Positions 29,094 to 36,867 of a stretch of 64,000 nt of DNA are shown piece after piece. The translations under genes were made by a program, and so were the position numbers. The DNA comes from Berryella intestinalis. Its GTDB lineage: Bacteria > Actinomycetota > Coriobacteriia > Coriobacteriales > Eggerthellaceae. Under the pieces are notes generated by a model. The model searched no databases, was not told the DNA's origin, and saw nothing but the letters and a program-made list of their open reading frames with translations. The number at the start of each line of letters is the position of its first letter. Position 1 is the stretch's first letter. The DNA lies in contig NZ_CP009302.1 in NCBI RefSeq assembly GCF_000814825.1, positions 558,001-622,000 of the forward strand. Direction: 5' to 3'.

Positions 29094-29947
29094 CGATGTA
29101 CGACATGGAGATCGGCGGCGAGAGCCTGCTCGGCCGCACGGGGGCCGTCGTCGCCGACTGGACCGAATCGCCTCCAGAGCCAGTCCAGAGATGGATCGAC
29201 GTGCCGGGTAGGCAGGACGGCCCGATCGATGCGTCGGAGGCGGCGACAGGCGCCCCCGAGTACGGGCGCAGGAGGCTCGATATCCGCCTTCTGCGCATCG
29301 TCGACGGCAGCGAGCGCGCCGCCGTCACCTGGCTCACCGAGCTGCGGCGCTGGCTGCACAACAGGAGCCTGCGCTTCGCGGTCGGATGGGACCCGGGCTA
29401 CACATACGAGGGCCGCTTCGCCGTCGCGGAGAACGCCGCGTACGACGGCGTGGCGGAGGCGCGCCTCACGGTCGACTGCGGCCCCTGGAAGACCAAGGGC
29501 GAGAGGACCTACCGCGTCGAGGCGTCGCTCGGCAAGACCGTCGTGCTGCGCCTGGGCGCCCCCGTGGTCCCGACGGTGACGTGCGACGTCCCGTGCCTGG
29601 TCAACTACATGGGCGAGACGCACGCCTTCGGCCCTGGCACGTCGAGGGACCCGAGCCTCGTGCTGCGGGGGCCGGAGGCGTACCTGACGGTCAACGCCAC
29701 GCCCGACCACGGGACGGCCGCGTGGTCGGCGTACGAGGGCAGGTCGTGGGCCGACTACGGCTGGGCAAGGCTCGCCTACCTGGCGGGCGCCGGAGGCCCC
29801 GAGATGGAGCCAAGGGCGTGGGGCGACGAGCCGTTCGACGGCACGTGGGCCGACGTCGGCGGCACGTGGCTCGACAACGCCTACAGGGTCGCCGAGAACC
29901 CGCCGAGACGCGACGTTTTCTTCACCTACGAATGGAAGGACCTATAG
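29090..29947 (+). CDS. Distal tail protein (Dit-like)
   Basis: This 285-residue protein overlaps the tape measure by four bases. The N-terminal two-layer domain (DMEIGGESLLGRTGAVVADW, RRLDIRLLRIVDGSERAAV, WLTELRRWLHNRSLRFAVGW) matches siphophage Dit. A galectin-like C-terminal part shows repeated W and G motifs (AWSAYEGRSWADYGW, FDGTWADVGGTWLDN). It forms the hub linking tail tube and fibre. Confidence 0.85.
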   Translation: MTMYDMEIGGESLLGRTGAVVADWTESPPEPVQRWIDVPGRQDGPIDASEAATGAPEYGRRRLDIRLLRIVDGSERAAVTWLTELRRWLHNRSLRFAVGWDPGYTYEGRFAVAENAAYDGVAEARLTVDCGPWKTKGERTYRVEASLGKTVVLRLGAPVVPTVTCDVPCLVNYMGETHAFGPGTSRDPSLVLRGPEAYLTVNATPDHGTAAWSAYEGRSWADYGWARLAYLAGAGGPEMEPRAWGDEPFDGTWADVGGTWLDNAYRVAENPPRRDVFFTYEWKDL

Positions 29948-30406
29948 ATGGCAAGCACTACGACGGGGGGCATCAAGCTCTCGAAACCAGACGTCACGGA
30001 CCAGGTGACGGACACGATAAAAAGGCTCGGCGACAACTTCGAAGCGATATCGGCCGCCCTGTACCCGATCGGATGCATCTACATGTCGACGGTCAACAAG
30101 ACCCCTGGTTTCGGCACGTGGGAGCCGATCCAGGGCCGCTTCATTCTGGGGGCGTCGTCCGCCTACCCGGCGGGAAGCACCGGAGGCGAGGCCAGCCACG
30201 CCCTGACCGTGTCGGAGATGCCGAGGCACAACCACTCGGTGCTGCTCAAGGGACAGGGGTCGGGCGGCGCCGGGATCGACTTCTCGGCGTCAGGCGCGAG
30301 CGGCGGCCCGTTCGGCGGCGGCTACATCGGGGAGACCGGCTCCGGTGCGGCCCACAACAACATGCCGCCGTACGTGGCGGCCTACATGTGGAAGAGGACC
30401 GCGTAG
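29948..30406 (+). CDS. Phage tail-collar / fibre tip protein
   Basis: This 152-residue protein starts right after the Dit gene. It has a short helix-rich N-terminus, then a complete collar-type domain: YPIGCIYMSTVNKTPGFGTWE, GRFILGASSAYPAGSTGGEA, VSEMPRHNHSV and HNNMPPYVAAYMWKRTA. Such domains form the receptor-contacting tips of many phage tails. The His in PRHNHS may coordinate metal. Confidence 0.9.
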   Translation: MASTTTGGIKLSKPDVTDQVTDTIKRLGDNFEAISAALYPIGCIYMSTVNKTPGFGTWEPIQGRFILGASSAYPAGSTGGEASHALTVSEMPRHNHSVLLKGQGSGGAGIDFSASGASGGPFGGGYIGETGSGAAHNNMPPYVAAYMWKRTA

Positions 30407-32842
30407 ATGCTGCGCGTGGACTACGGAGCCGAGCCGCTGCTCGACCCGCGCGCGGGCGCGTTCCTCTCCGAGGCGGCGTTCCACTGGAAGGCCGGGCAGG
30501 CGGGTCGGTTCTCGGCGGTGCTGCCGCCCGGCCACCCGCTGGCGGGGCGCGTGCGCGTCATGGACGCCGCTAGCGAGGTCACGCTGTACGAGGGAGGGCG
30601 GATCACCTGGCAGGGCCGCCTCACCTCGATCGAGCGGCGCTTCGACGGGTCGGTCGCCGTCGAGGGCGAGGACGCGCTGGCCTACCTCAACGACACGGTG
30701 GTGCCGCCCTACGCCAACTACGCCGCGCCCGACTACGGGGGCGAGCCGAACGCCCCGAGGGACGCCGGGGAGCTCTTCGCCTGGCTCGTGGAGCGCCACA
30801 ACGAGCGGGCCTTCCTCGACTCAAAGCGCTTCCGCCCCGGCCGATCGGCGGCCGGGCGCGAGCTCCTGCGCTCGTCGACCGTGTGGCCGACGACCGCGTC
30901 CGAGATCAAGTCCAAGCTCCTGGGGTCGGGCGGCATCCTGGCCGTGCGCTACGAGGGCGGGGCGAAGGTCCTCGACTGGCTCGACGACGGGGCCGGCGAG
31001 GGCGGGCAGGAGATCGAGTTCGGGCGCAACCTGCTCGACTTCGCGCGCGAGGAGTCGGCCGCCGACGTCGTCAACGGCATCGTGCCCGTCTCCAAGCCCA
31101 GGGAGGGCGACCCAGTCTCCCTCGACGGTTGGGGCGGGTCGACGAGGGGCGACTACGTCCTCGCGTCCGGCATGGTGTTCGACCAGGCGCAGGCCTCCGT
31201 CCAGGGCATCATAGCCGAGAAACGCGAGTACGATGCTTCGGCGCCGGAGAAGCTGGTCGAGCTCGCCATGGCTGACCTCGACTCCGCCAAGCTCGCCGTG
31301 TCCTCGATCGAGGTCTCCGCCGTCGACCTGTCCGCGATCGACCCGTCCGTGCCCCCGATCAGGTACCTGGACTGGGTGACGGTGACGAGCCGCCCGCACG
31401 GCTTCCGCGCCTCGATGCTCTGCGTGGAGCGCAGGCTCGACGCGCTCGACCCGTCAAAGACGCGGTACGTGTTCGGGGCGTCCAGGAGGACGCTCACGGG
31501 CGGGCAGGCGCGCACCGAGCAGTACATCAGGTCGGCGGTCGCCCCCGCCGTCGAGGCGGTGCCCGCGCTGTCGGAGGCCGCGAGGGCGGCGGCGGAGACC
31601 GCCGAGGCGGCGCAGGCGGCGGCCGAGGCCGCGAGTGCCGGCGCCGCGTCGAGCGCCGAGCGCGCCGAGCGCGCCGTCGAGGACGCCGAGGTTGCCGTCG
31701 AGGCCGCGTCCAAGGTCGAGGGCAGGCCGGGCGTGAGCCCGGTGGTCTCGATCGAGCGCAAGGGCTCCGAGACGGTGATATCGGTCACGGACGCCGAGGG
31801 CGTCAAGACCGCATCCGTCGCAGACGGCGCGCCCGGACCTCCCGGGGCAGACGGCAGGGACGCCGACCCCGAGACCGTGGCGCGCATCGAGGCGGCTGCC
31901 GGCGAGGCCGCGGAGGCCGCCGAGGCCGCAAAGTCCGACGCGGCCGCCGCGAGGGAGGACGCCGCCAGGGCCTCCGAGAGGTCGGCCGAGCTCGCCATGC
32001 TCGTGCGCGACACGCCGCAGGGCGTGGTCGTGGGCCGCGACGACGGGACGGGGGCCTTCCCGGAGGGCTCGACGCGCCAGTCCGGCGACGCTTTCGAGGT
32101 CGTCGCGAAGGGCGGCAGCACCGTGGCCCGATTCGCCAAGGACGCGCTCGCCATGCTCGGCGGGCGCTTCTCGATAGAGGCCAGGCCCTACGACGCGGGG
32201 GCGTACGGGACGGGCGTCGCCGCCATGATCAAGTCCAACATCATGGCCGTGCTCGCCGAGGCCGGCATGACGGTGGGATCGAGCGCGAACTCGCTCATGA
32301 AGTTCGGCATGTACGGCGGCTTCTCGATCGAGTCGTCCGACACGCTGGGCGGCGGCGTCAAGGTGGTTCACGACGAGATGGCGCCCGCGTTCAGGATCGC
32401 GCTCACGACCGGCGGCAAGACCACGACCCTGGCCGTCACCGGGTCGGGGGTGCAGATCAATGGCGAGCGGGTGCTGCGCGAGAGGGACCTGTACACGGCC
32501 CCGTCGGGAGCCAACGGCTTCACCAACCCGACGCTCTCCGAGTCCGCCGCGAACTTCCGCCACATCGACATCTACTACCACGACAACGACGGGAACTCCG
32601 GATCGTGTCGCGTCTACGCGCCGAACGGCAAGCGCGCGTCGCTGTCCACGGTGTGGGCCGACAACGGCGCGGGGGGCAACATGTGGATCAAGAGCAGGGT
32701 CGTGTCGATCAGCGGCACGAGCGTCAAGACCTACAACAACGGCACGTGGAACCGCACGGGCGACGCCCAGATCAACGGAGGCGCCGCCACGAACTACTAC
32801 GTCGCGAACATCACGATCGACAAGATCGTCGGATACAGATAG
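30407..32842 (+). CDS. Tail endopeptidase/fibre protein with collagen-like segment
   Basis: This 811-residue protein has an N-terminal ~340-residue prophage-tail (Tal/gp18-like) domain (VDYGAEPLLDPRAGAFLSEA, RVMDAASEVTLYEGGRITWQ). An Ala-rich coiled coil follows (~385-435, AAAETAEAAQAAAEAASAG), then a short collagen-like GAPGPPGADGRDADPE (~477) and another coiled coil. The C-terminal ~280 residues are a fibre/spike part with NGFTNPTLSESAANFRHIDI and YYHDNDGNSGS. It is the probable host-binding tail tip. Confidence 0.85.
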   Translation: MLRVDYGAEPLLDPRAGAFLSEAAFHWKAGQAGRFSAVLPPGHPLAGRVRVMDAASEVTLYEGGRITWQGRLTSIERRFDGSVAVEGEDALAYLNDTVVPPYANYAAPDYGGEPNAPRDAGELFAWLVERHNERAFLDSKRFRPGRSAAGRELLRSSTVWPTTASEIKSKLLGSGGILAVRYEGGAKVLDWLDDGAGEGGQEIEFGRNLLDFAREESAADVVNGIVPVSKPREGDPVSLDGWGGSTRGDYVLASGMVFDQAQASVQGIIAEKREYDASAPEKLVELAMADLDSAKLAVSSIEVSAVDLSAIDPSVPPIRYLDWVTVTSRPHGFRASMLCVERRLDALDPSKTRYVFGASRRTLTGGQARTEQYIRSAVAPAVEAVPALSEAARAAAETAEAAQAAAEAASAGAASSAERAERAVEDAEVAVEAASKVEGRPGVSPVVSIERKGSETVISVTDAEGVKTASVADGAPGPPGADGRDADPETVARIEAAAGEAAEAAEAAKSDAAAAREDAARASERSAELAMLVRDTPQGVVVGRDDGTGAFPEGSTRQSGDAFEVVAKGGSTVARFAKDALAMLGGRFSIEARPYDAGAYGTGVAAMIKSNIMAVLAEAGMTVGSSANSLMKFGMYGGFSIESSDTLGGGVKVVHDEMAPAFRIALTTGGKTTTLAVTGSGVQINGERVLRERDLYTAPSGANGFTNPTLSESAANFRHIDIYYHDNDGNSGSCRVYAPNGKRASLSTVWADNGAGGNMWIKSRVVSISGTSVKTYNNGTWNRTGDAQINGGAATNYYVANITIDKIVGYR

Positions 32843-32854
32843 GAGGCGATGCCG

Positions 32855-33196
32855 ATGGACCAGATGACAATGCCCGTCGAGTCGCTGCTCGCGATGGCGA
32901 CGGCGGTCGTGTCGATAGCCGGCCTCATGGCGACGCTCTCGCGCGACGACCGGGCGAGGATCAGGGACAGGGAGGACGACGCCAGGTCGAGGGCGCGCAC
33001 CGACGCGAAGCTCGACATGGTGGTCGCGGACGTGTCAGAGATGCGCGGGGGGATGGAGCGGGTCGATGCCAAGCTCGACAAGCTCATGATAGAGCAGACG
33101 CGGCTCGACGCGCGCATCGGCAACGTCGAGAAGCGCCTCGACCGCCTGGAGGACGACCACGACAAGAAGTGCGCGACGACGCACGGAACGAGATAG
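32855..33196 (+). CDS. Membrane-anchored coiled-coil protein (XhlA-like)
   Basis: The protein is ~113 residues from the ATG at 32855 (AGGAGG eight bases upstream; an in-frame ATG at 32849 is too close). An N-terminal hydrophobic helix (SLLAMATAVVSIAGLMATL) is followed by a long charged coiled coil (DAKLDMVVADVSEMRGGMERV, LDARIGNVEKRLDRLEDDHD). Layout and position before the holin match XhlA/haemolysin-type lysis accessories. Confidence 0.7.
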   Translation: MDQMTMPVESLLAMATAVVSIAGLMATLSRDDRARIRDREDDARSRARTDAKLDMVVADVSEMRGGMERVDAKLDKLMIEQTRLDARIGNVEKRLDRLEDDHDKKCATTHGTR

Positions 33197-33212
33197 AGAG
33201 AAAGGAACGAAC

Positions 33213-33428
33213 ATGCATTTGAGCGATAAGGACTACATCGAGCGCTGGGGCAAGGCGGCCGCCGTGCGCTGTCTCAAGACCGCCGCCCAGACCGCCGTGG
33301 CGCTCATCGGAGGCGACGTCGTGAGCGTTATCGCGCTGGACTGGCCGCAGATCGTCGGCGTGTCGATCACGGCGGCGATCGTGTCGCTGCTCACGAGCGT
33401 CGCGGGCCTGCCCGAGGTGGAGGCCTGA
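33213..33428 (+). CDS. Holin (r1t-like)
   Basis: This 71-residue protein has a polar N-terminus (SDKDYIERWGKAAAVRCLKTA) and two hydrophobic stretches (QTAVALIGGDVVSVIAL, IVGVSITAAIVSLLTSVAGL), as in r1t-type holins. AGAAAGGAAC precedes the ATG. Its stop overlaps the lysin ATG. It should open the membrane at lysis time. Confidence 0.85.
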   Translation: MHLSDKDYIERWGKAAAVRCLKTAAQTAVALIGGDVVSVIALDWPQIVGVSITAAIVSLLTSVAGLPEVEA

Positions 33429-34336
33429 TGGCGGTCAAGGTGATCGACGTCAGCTACGCCCAGGGCCGCATGGACTGGGACGCCGTGGCCCCGCACATCG
33501 GCGGGGCGATCATCCAGCTCGGCTACGGCTCGGACTTCGCCAGCCAGGACGACGCCCAGTGGTCGCGCAACGTCGCCGAGTGCAGACGGCTCGGCGTGCC
33601 CTTCGGAGCGTACCTCTACAGCTACGCGCGGACCGACGACATAGCCCGCAGCGAGGTGGCGCACGCCCTGCGCCTGCTACCTCCCCCCTCGGAGCTCGCC
33701 TTCCCCGTGTACCTGGACGTCGAGGAGTCCTCGCTCGGATGGTTCTTCCGCCGCGCCATCGAGATCTGGGTCTCGGGGCTGCGCGAGGCGGGCTACACGG
33801 CGGGATGGTACTCGGGGCGCGCTTTGGCCAACCAGTACGGCCTGGCCGCCGCTCCCGGCGAGACATGGGTCGCCGAGTACGGCGCGAGCCGATGCGCCTT
33901 CAGCGGGCGGCTCGACGCGTGGCAGTACACGAGCCAGGAATGGATCGGGGGCGTGGGACCGCTCGACGCCTCCTGGTTCTACAGGGATTACAAGGCGAGC
34001 GGAGGAGATGGAGACGACGACATGAAGCTCATGGACCAGGAAGTCATCGGACCGGGTGGCAACGTGAACGCAGGCCAGGCGTTGGGATGGTCGCTGCACT
34101 ACAGCAAGGACAGCAGCCAGGCGCTCGGGCGGATCGAGGAGAAGATCGCCGAGCTCGAGAAGAAGGTCGAGGCGATCGACCCGCGCTACGAGGCCCCGGC
34201 CGAGTTCGACTACGATAAGATCGTGGAGGCGATGGCCAAGAAGGGCATGCTCCAGACCGCCGTCGACTACGACCGTCTGGCGGCTGCGCTCGCCAAGGCC
34301 GTCAACGACGACGCGGCGAAGCGCATGGCGGAATAG
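33428..34336 (+). CDS. Endolysin, GH25 lysozyme
   Basis: This 302-residue lysin has a GH25 catalytic domain (residues 1-~200) with VIDVSYAQGRMDWDAV, PFGAYLYSYA, FPVYLDVEES (catalytic D and E) and LDAWQYTSQEW. The C-terminal ~100 residues hold a coiled coil (EKIAELEKKVEAIDP) and helices (DYDKIVEAMAKKGML), presumably wall binding or oligomerising. No signal peptide, so export depends on the holin. Confidence 0.95.
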   Translation: MAVKVIDVSYAQGRMDWDAVAPHIGGAIIQLGYGSDFASQDDAQWSRNVAECRRLGVPFGAYLYSYARTDDIARSEVAHALRLLPPPSELAFPVYLDVEESSLGWFFRRAIEIWVSGLREAGYTAGWYSGRALANQYGLAAAPGETWVAEYGASRCAFSGRLDAWQYTSQEWIGGVGPLDASWFYRDYKASGGDGDDDMKLMDQEVIGPGGNVNAGQALGWSLHYSKDSSQALGRIEEKIAELEKKVEAIDPRYEAPAEFDYDKIVEAMAKKGMLQTAVDYDRLAAALAKAVNDDAAKRMAE

Positions 34337-34349
34337 GTCCGATGATGTT

Positions 34350-34379
34350 GTGGGACAGATGGCGCGCTTTCTGTCCCAC
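34350..34379 (+). terminator. Hairpin after the lysin gene
   Basis: GTGGGACAG (34350-34358) pairs perfectly with CTGTCCCAC (34371-34379). It lies 14 bases after the lysin stop. It lacks a long T-run and may stabilise or end the late transcript. Confidence 0.55.
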
Positions 34380-34641
34380 TAAAGCGACAGATGACGCGCG
34401 CGTCCAGCAAAGACTTCGATCGAACCGAGCCGTTCGGCGCGCTGAGTCAAAAAAACGGCCGGTTTTTTAACTGAGCCGCCATCGACTCATCCAATCGCTT
34501 GCGGTAGAATGATGGCGAGTCGAGACTGCTTATGACGGATCAGTGCTGGGTTCCCGAATGGGAGTAGGCGGAAACGCTTAGAATCCTTTGCCCCTGGGGT
34601 TGTTTCGACTTCGCTTTTTCTTGAGCATTTGGTCAAATTAA

Positions 34642-34681
34642 AAGACAACCCCCTCTCACCGAAGCGGGAGGGGGTTGTCTT
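34642..34681. terminator. Strong bidirectional terminator
   Basis: A perfect 14-bp stem (34642-34655 with 34668-34681, AAGACAACCCCCTC arms) has a short loop and A/T tracts on both sides. It ends late phage transcription and would also stop leftward transcription from the right arm. Confidence 0.85.
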
Positions 34682-34684
34682 CGT

Positions 34685-34831
34685 TTACTCTGCGGTGCGG
34701 TCGAAGCCGCTGGCGATCCCCGCCCTCCGCGCCTCCGACGCGAGGTCGGCCGCCGCGCTCTCGCCGGGGCCGACGAACCTCACCTCGTGGCCGAGGTAGC
34801 GCAGCACGGCCGCCGCCCGTCGCTGATACAA
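34685..34831 (-). CDS. Doubtful small ORF or gene remnant
   Basis: A TTG-started frame of 48 residues (RRAAAVLRYLGHEVRFVGPG, then ADLASEARRAGIASGFD) has coding-like third-base GC. It looks like the C-terminal end of a larger protein, because no ribosome site or longer start is present. It may be a remnant captured at the phage right end. Confidence 0.25.
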   Translation of the reverse strand: MYQRRAAAVLRYLGHEVRFVGPGESAAADLASEARRAGIASGFDRTAE

Positions 34832-34948
34832 TGAGGGGCGCAGGCGGGTTCCGGCCGAACCAGCACTATCAGCTGAGCGGAGCGCTCCGACCGCCTGCGA
34901 TGCGCAAACGGAAGCAGACGGAAGCAATCGGAACCTCCGTGGCGCGCT

Positions 34949-34979
34949 GCCCCCGCGAAACGCGATCGCGGGGGCTTTT
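34949..34979 (+). terminator. Intrinsic terminator
   Basis: GCCCCCGCGA (34949-34958) pairs with TCGCGGGGGC (34966-34975), followed by TTTTC. It is the last rightward stop before attR. Confidence 0.8.
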
Positions 34980-35025
34980 CGCTTTGCTGGTTGTCGCCGT
35001 CCATGATGCATTGCGGTATCCAGGG

Positions 35026-35044
35026 CGGTACTAAGCGGTACTTT
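35026..35044. repeat. Right candidate integrase arm-type sites
   Basis: CGGTACT (35026-35032) and CGGTACTTT (35036-35044) match the left pair at 612-631. They lie about 130 bp inside attR, versus about 25 bp for the left pair, an asymmetry usual for P and P' arms. Confidence 0.5.
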
Positions 35045-35171
35045 ATTACACGCAATTAGCCGCAATTACCCTTAATATAAGTTTTTTAGATAATTAAAAC
35101 AACTTGAAATTATGCCGTTTGAAATGGTGTTTTGCAACTTAACGGCTATTGAGCTAATAGAATTCTCCGGT

Positions 35172-35254
35172 TTTGTAATCAGTGGGTTGCGGGTTCGATT
35201 CCTGTCGCTGGCTCCAACGTTTCAGCAGGTCGGATGGTGAATCCGACCTGCTTT
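35172..35254. repeat. attR: right attachment repeat
   Basis: This copy of the 83-bp repeat at 507-589 contains the 3' half of tRNA-Thr and its terminator, but lacks the 5' half (preceded by phage DNA TTCTCCGGT). It is therefore the displaced, non-functional tRNA end left by integration. The one difference is C at the position matching 553. Confidence 0.93.
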
Positions 35255-35853
35255 TCATTTCGCATGGGGAACCAGGTGCTTCCGCGCCTTCAACGGCTTG
35301 CAGCGCCTCGGATCGTGCCGGGTTTCGAATCGTACGCGAGGCGGTGCTGAGAGGTTGCGCGTCTCGCCGGCTCCCGCAAGGTGCCAACGGCCCTGCTTCC
35401 GCGCTTTCGGACTACGGGCTCTGATGATGGTTGCGTTACTGCGACGCCTGCCAGAAAACGTCGGGTTTGCATCGCCGAGAGCGAAAAGCTTCGGCTTGTG
35501 TCAAAAATCGGCAGGTTTGCATTGCCTCGCGTGCCACTTGGAAATCAGGTCGAGCGCTTCATCAGCATCTTTCGTGACAGAAGATGGATGAAGGCCCGAT
35601 TGGTTTTCGGACATTCTTCGGATAAGGGCGATAGCGAATGCAAACCTGCCGTTTTTTGGCAATTGAGGCCCCCGATCACGCACGTCGATGCAAACCCGGC
35701 GCTTTTTGGCGGGCACGAGCTCGCCGAGCGCGCGATCCGCGCAGCGGGAAGATCATCCGGGTTGCGTCACGGTGCCGCGCAGCGGGAAGGCTGCCCGGGG
35801 CTGCGGTGCTCGATTCGCGGCCGCAACCCGGGCGAACCGGACAAGGTCGGCAG
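35255..35853. other. Gene-poor host region right of attR
   Basis: No frame here looks like a protein. The notable content is the set of four 28-bp repeats at 35449-35711. The remainder is GC-rich sequence without clear promoters or terminators. Confidence 0.5.
35449..35711. repeat. Two mirror-image pairs of a 28-bp repeat
   Basis: Copies 1 (35449-35476) and 2 (35499-35526) are in one orientation; copies 3 (35634-35661) and 4 (35684-35711) are inverted. The shared core is AAAAAnCGGCrGGTTTGCAT, with occasional changes. Within each pair the start-to-start distance is exactly 50 bp. The array thus forms a 263-bp inverted structure with a central 107-bp unique part. It may be a small non-autonomous element or a regulatory array. 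Confidence 0.75.
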
Positions 35854-36528
35854 CTATGCTCCGTACTGCTCGTAGTACGCGTCGATCCGCTCCTTCATGG
35901 CGTCGTCGATCACAACGCGTCCCTGGCATTCTCGGTTGTGCAGGTGCTCGGTCACGTCGGCCATGCTGACGATCGCCGCGGTGGGAAACCCGTACAGCTC
36001 GCTTACCTCGTCGAGCGCGCATTTGCGGCCCCCCTTGCCGACCTCCATGCGGTTCAACGACACCATAAGGCCCTTGACCTCGACATCGGCTTGCGCTTTT
36101 ATCAGCGGGAACGTCTCCTCGATCGATTTTCCCGACGTGGTCACGTCCTCCACCATCACTACGCGGTCGCCGTCACGCAGGTTGCTGCCCAAAAGGATGC
36201 CCGCATCGCCGTGATCCTTGACCTCTTTTCGGTTCGAGCAGTAGCGCACCTGCTTGCCGTACAGCTCTGAGATGGCCATGGTGGTGATCACGGAAAGGGG
36301 GATTCCCTTGTACGCGGGCCCGAACACCACGTCGAAATCGAGCCCGAAGCTGTCGTGGATGGCCCGTGCGTAGTACAGCCCCAGGCGATGCAGCTGATCG
36401 CCGGTCACATATGCGCCCGCGTTCATGAAGAAGGGGGATTTGCGACCGCTCTTCAACGTGAAATCTCCGAACTTCAAGACGTCGCTTTCGACCATGAACT
36501 CGATGAACTCCTGCTTGTAAGATTCCAC
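35854..36528 (-). CDS. pyrE: Orotate phosphoribosyltransferase
   Basis: This 224-residue enzyme converts orotate and PRPP to OMP in pyrimidine synthesis. GTG at 36528 follows AAAGGA. Visible motifs are LKSGRKSPFFMNAG, FGPAYKGIPLSV, the lysine-bearing CSNRKEVKDHG loop and the PRPP-binding VVMVEDVTTSGKS. Its length is normal for the family. It is transcribed leftward and appears monocistronic. Confidence 0.95.
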   Translation of the reverse strand: MESYKQEFIEFMVESDVLKFGDFTLKSGRKSPFFMNAGAYVTGDQLHRLGLYYARAIHDSFGLDFDVVFGPAYKGIPLSVITTMAISELYGKQVRYCSNRKEVKDHGDAGILLGSNLRDGDRVVMVEDVTTSGKSIEETFPLIKAQADVEVKGLMVSLNRMEVGKGGRKCALDEVSELYGFPTAAIVSMADVTEHLHNRECQGRVVIDDAMKERIDAYYEQYGA

Positions 36529-36867
36529 GTCCGATCCTTTCGCTTCGCTTGCAAAACGGCGCCTCCGCCCTCGCGCGCAGCGATCGCGCATCGTCTTGCG
36601 CAGCCTGCGGCAGGCGCGGCGGGCACCTGCGGACAATCATAGCGCAACGGTCTTGAGGCGATGGCCGTTCAGATGGAAACTTCGAAGCCGAAGCCGAAGC
36701 CGAAGCCGAAGCCGAAGCCGTGCGGGGCGGCCGCGCCGAGCCGGGCGACTCGTACTCGGTGCGGGAACGCTTCGGCCCTCAGATGGTAGAATGTCGGGAA
36801 GGGTTGTGCGGCGCCGACGGGTTTCGGCGTCCTCCGCCTGGTTTTACTGGTCGAACACAGGGGCTGC
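36529..36867. other. Divergent pyrE-murI intergenic region
   Basis: The 339 bases hold a GAAGCC hexamer array (36684-36719) and an extended -10 TGGTAGAAT (36784-36792) pointing rightward to murI. Frames here are low-complexity and not gene-like. I see no clear pyrE attenuator. Confidence 0.5.
36684..36719. repeat. Tandem hexanucleotide repeat (GAAGCC)6
   Basis: Six perfect GAAGCC units lie about 150 bp upstream of murI and 155 bp upstream of pyrE. Pure hexamer arrays mutate by slippage and may vary between strains. Confidence 0.9.

Larger units (their letters stand above)
34380..35171. other. Gene-poor right end of the prophage
   Basis: No convincing gene is seen apart from the doubtful ORF at 34685-34831. 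The stretch has a near-palindrome AAAAAACGGCCGGTTTTTT (34452-34470), a TAGAAT -10-like element (34507-34512), two strong terminators (34642 and 34949), the right arm-type repeats (35026-35044) and an AT-rich run before attR. It probably holds recombination and transcription-insulation signals rather than proteins. Confidence 0.5.
507..35254. mobile_element. Temperate siphovirus prophage integrated in tRNA-Thr
   Basis: The element is bounded by 83-bp direct repeats (507-589 and 35172-35254). It starts with an integrase gene whose stop codon touches the left repeat. Its gene order is that of an HK97-type siphophage: lysogeny module leftward, early/replication genes rightward, then HNH, terminases, portal, protease, capsid, connectors, tail chaperones, tape measure, fibres, holin and GH25 lysin. 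All structural frames are intact. The only visible lesions are a frameshift in the DnaC-like gene and remnants of a methylase and possibly one early gene. It could therefore still be inducible. Confidence 0.93.

Noticed and set aside
34480-34640. Small RNA gene at the right prophage end
   Set aside because: A TAGAAT element and a terminator bracket the stretch, but no -35, no clear fold and no comparison available; not supported enough.
35449-35711. CRISPR-like array of 28-bp repeats
   Set aside because: Only four copies, in two opposite orientations, with 22-bp gaps and no cas genes; symmetry is that of inverted pairs, not an array.
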